Assembly: GCA_027490755.1 (NCBI GenBank)
Contig: JAIXXL010000047.1
Location: 186,001-250,000 of the forward strand
Source of the DNA: Betaproteobacteria bacterium
Lineage (GTDB): Bacteria > Pseudomonadota > Gammaproteobacteria > Burkholderiales > UBA3065
DNA: 64,000 nucleotides
Direction of reading: 5' to 3'
The translations under genes and the position numbers were made by a program. Below the pieces are notes generated by a model that did no database searches, had not been told where the DNA came from, and saw only the letters and a list, made by a program, of their open reading frames with translations. Shown one piece after another: positions 63,821 to 64,000 of the stretch. Position 1 is the first letter of the stretch. Each line of letters begins with the position of its first letter.

Positions 63821-64000
63821 GTGGACGGCGAGGCGGCCGCAGCGCCTCTGCAGGTAGATGCCTGCGGCCTGAAGTGCCCGCTGCCGATCCTGCGAACCAA
63901 GAAAGCATTGTCGACACTACCCGGCGGGCAACGGATCGAGGTGCTATCGACCGACCCGACGTCGGTGCGCGACTTCGAAGCCTTCTGCCAACAGGCCGGC
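63821..64000 (+). CDS. TusA/SirA-family sulfur-carrier protein, 3' end outside the window
   Basis: The frame is open from a GTG at 63821 to the last base (60 residues). It reads DACGLKCPLPILRTKKAL, then STDPTSVRDFEAFC, matching the TusA-family motif with the sulfur-carrying cysteine in CPxP. An extra cysteine replaces the usual residue in D-x-x-G-L (DACGL). TusA-like proteins pass persulfide sulfur for tRNA thiolation or other sulfur transfer. The gene starts 2 bp after the peroxiredoxin stop. Only the N-terminal part is visible, and the GTG start is presumed. Confidence 0.88.
   Translation, partial: MDGEAAAAPLQVDACGLKCPLPILRTKKALSTLPGGQRIEVLSTDPTSVRDFEAFCQQAG

Overview
The window is 64 kb of high-GC, densely coded chromosome. 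It shows no insertion sequences, tRNA or rRNA genes, CRISPR arrays or prophage genes. Family content and gene order point to a betaproteobacterium, most likely near Rhodocyclales. The evidence is EF-P with Arg32 beside its rhamnosyltransferase EarP, a DUF2863-type protein, the order dusB-fis-purH-purD-hemF, divergent apbC/metG, and amgK-murU divergent from lptD-surA-pdxA. The species cannot be named from this alone.

Layout. 1-7.0 kb: the end of pheA, hisC, an AddB-like nuclease with ferredoxin fdxA, then trxA and rho. 7.2-18.4 kb: a ten-gene, single-strand chemosensory operon. 18.4-25.6 kb: prfC, then a peroxide-defence group (oxyR, a ChaN-like gene, a pyridine nucleotide-disulfide reductase, a peroxiredoxin-glutaredoxin fusion) and a DUF2863-type gene. 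25.7-35.7 kb: earP-efp, a lytic transglycosylase, an M14 carboxypeptidase, thrC, apbC/metG and two small unassigned genes. 35.8-43.6 kb: the reverse-strand runs dusB-fis-purH-purD-hemF and pepP-ubiH. 43.7-53.2 kb: a PQQ-type beta-propeller enzyme, amgK-murU and lptD-surA-pdxA. 53.2-57.5 kb: fliLMNOPQR. 57.5-64 kb: dapA-bamC-MBL hydrolase-purC, a small lipoprotein, a RoxA-type oxygenase, a SlyD-type isomerase, a secreted BCP peroxiredoxin and the start of a TusA-like gene.

The most unusual part is the chemosensory operon. Its first gene encodes a soluble receptor with two complete MCP signalling hairpins in one chain, their tips exactly 300 residues apart in an ungapped alignment. Its second encodes three CheW domains in one chain. 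Between CheB and CheR lies a HEAT-repeat protein whose N-terminus (MALVK) matches that of the double receptor. CheA is 970 residues long and carries two middle regions without a standard role. A 78-residue STAS-like protein separates CheA from the second CheY. The last gene is a membrane-anchored MCP whose C-terminus carries a CheZ-like FQD-I-T-R-Q motif. There is no separate cheD, cheZ or single-domain cheW in the operon. FliM in the same window keeps the N-terminal CheY-binding peptide, so a flagellar output is plausible but unproven.

Other points of note: LptD carries about 360 extra N-terminal residues with three copies of an R-L/M-E-P-F-x-V-D-P motif and only two cysteines. The AddB-like nuclease has no helicase partner beside it. 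The trxA and rho leaders are strongly C-rich, and OxyR keeps both redox cysteines at Cys199 and Cys208. All assignments come from reading the sequence; no database search was possible.
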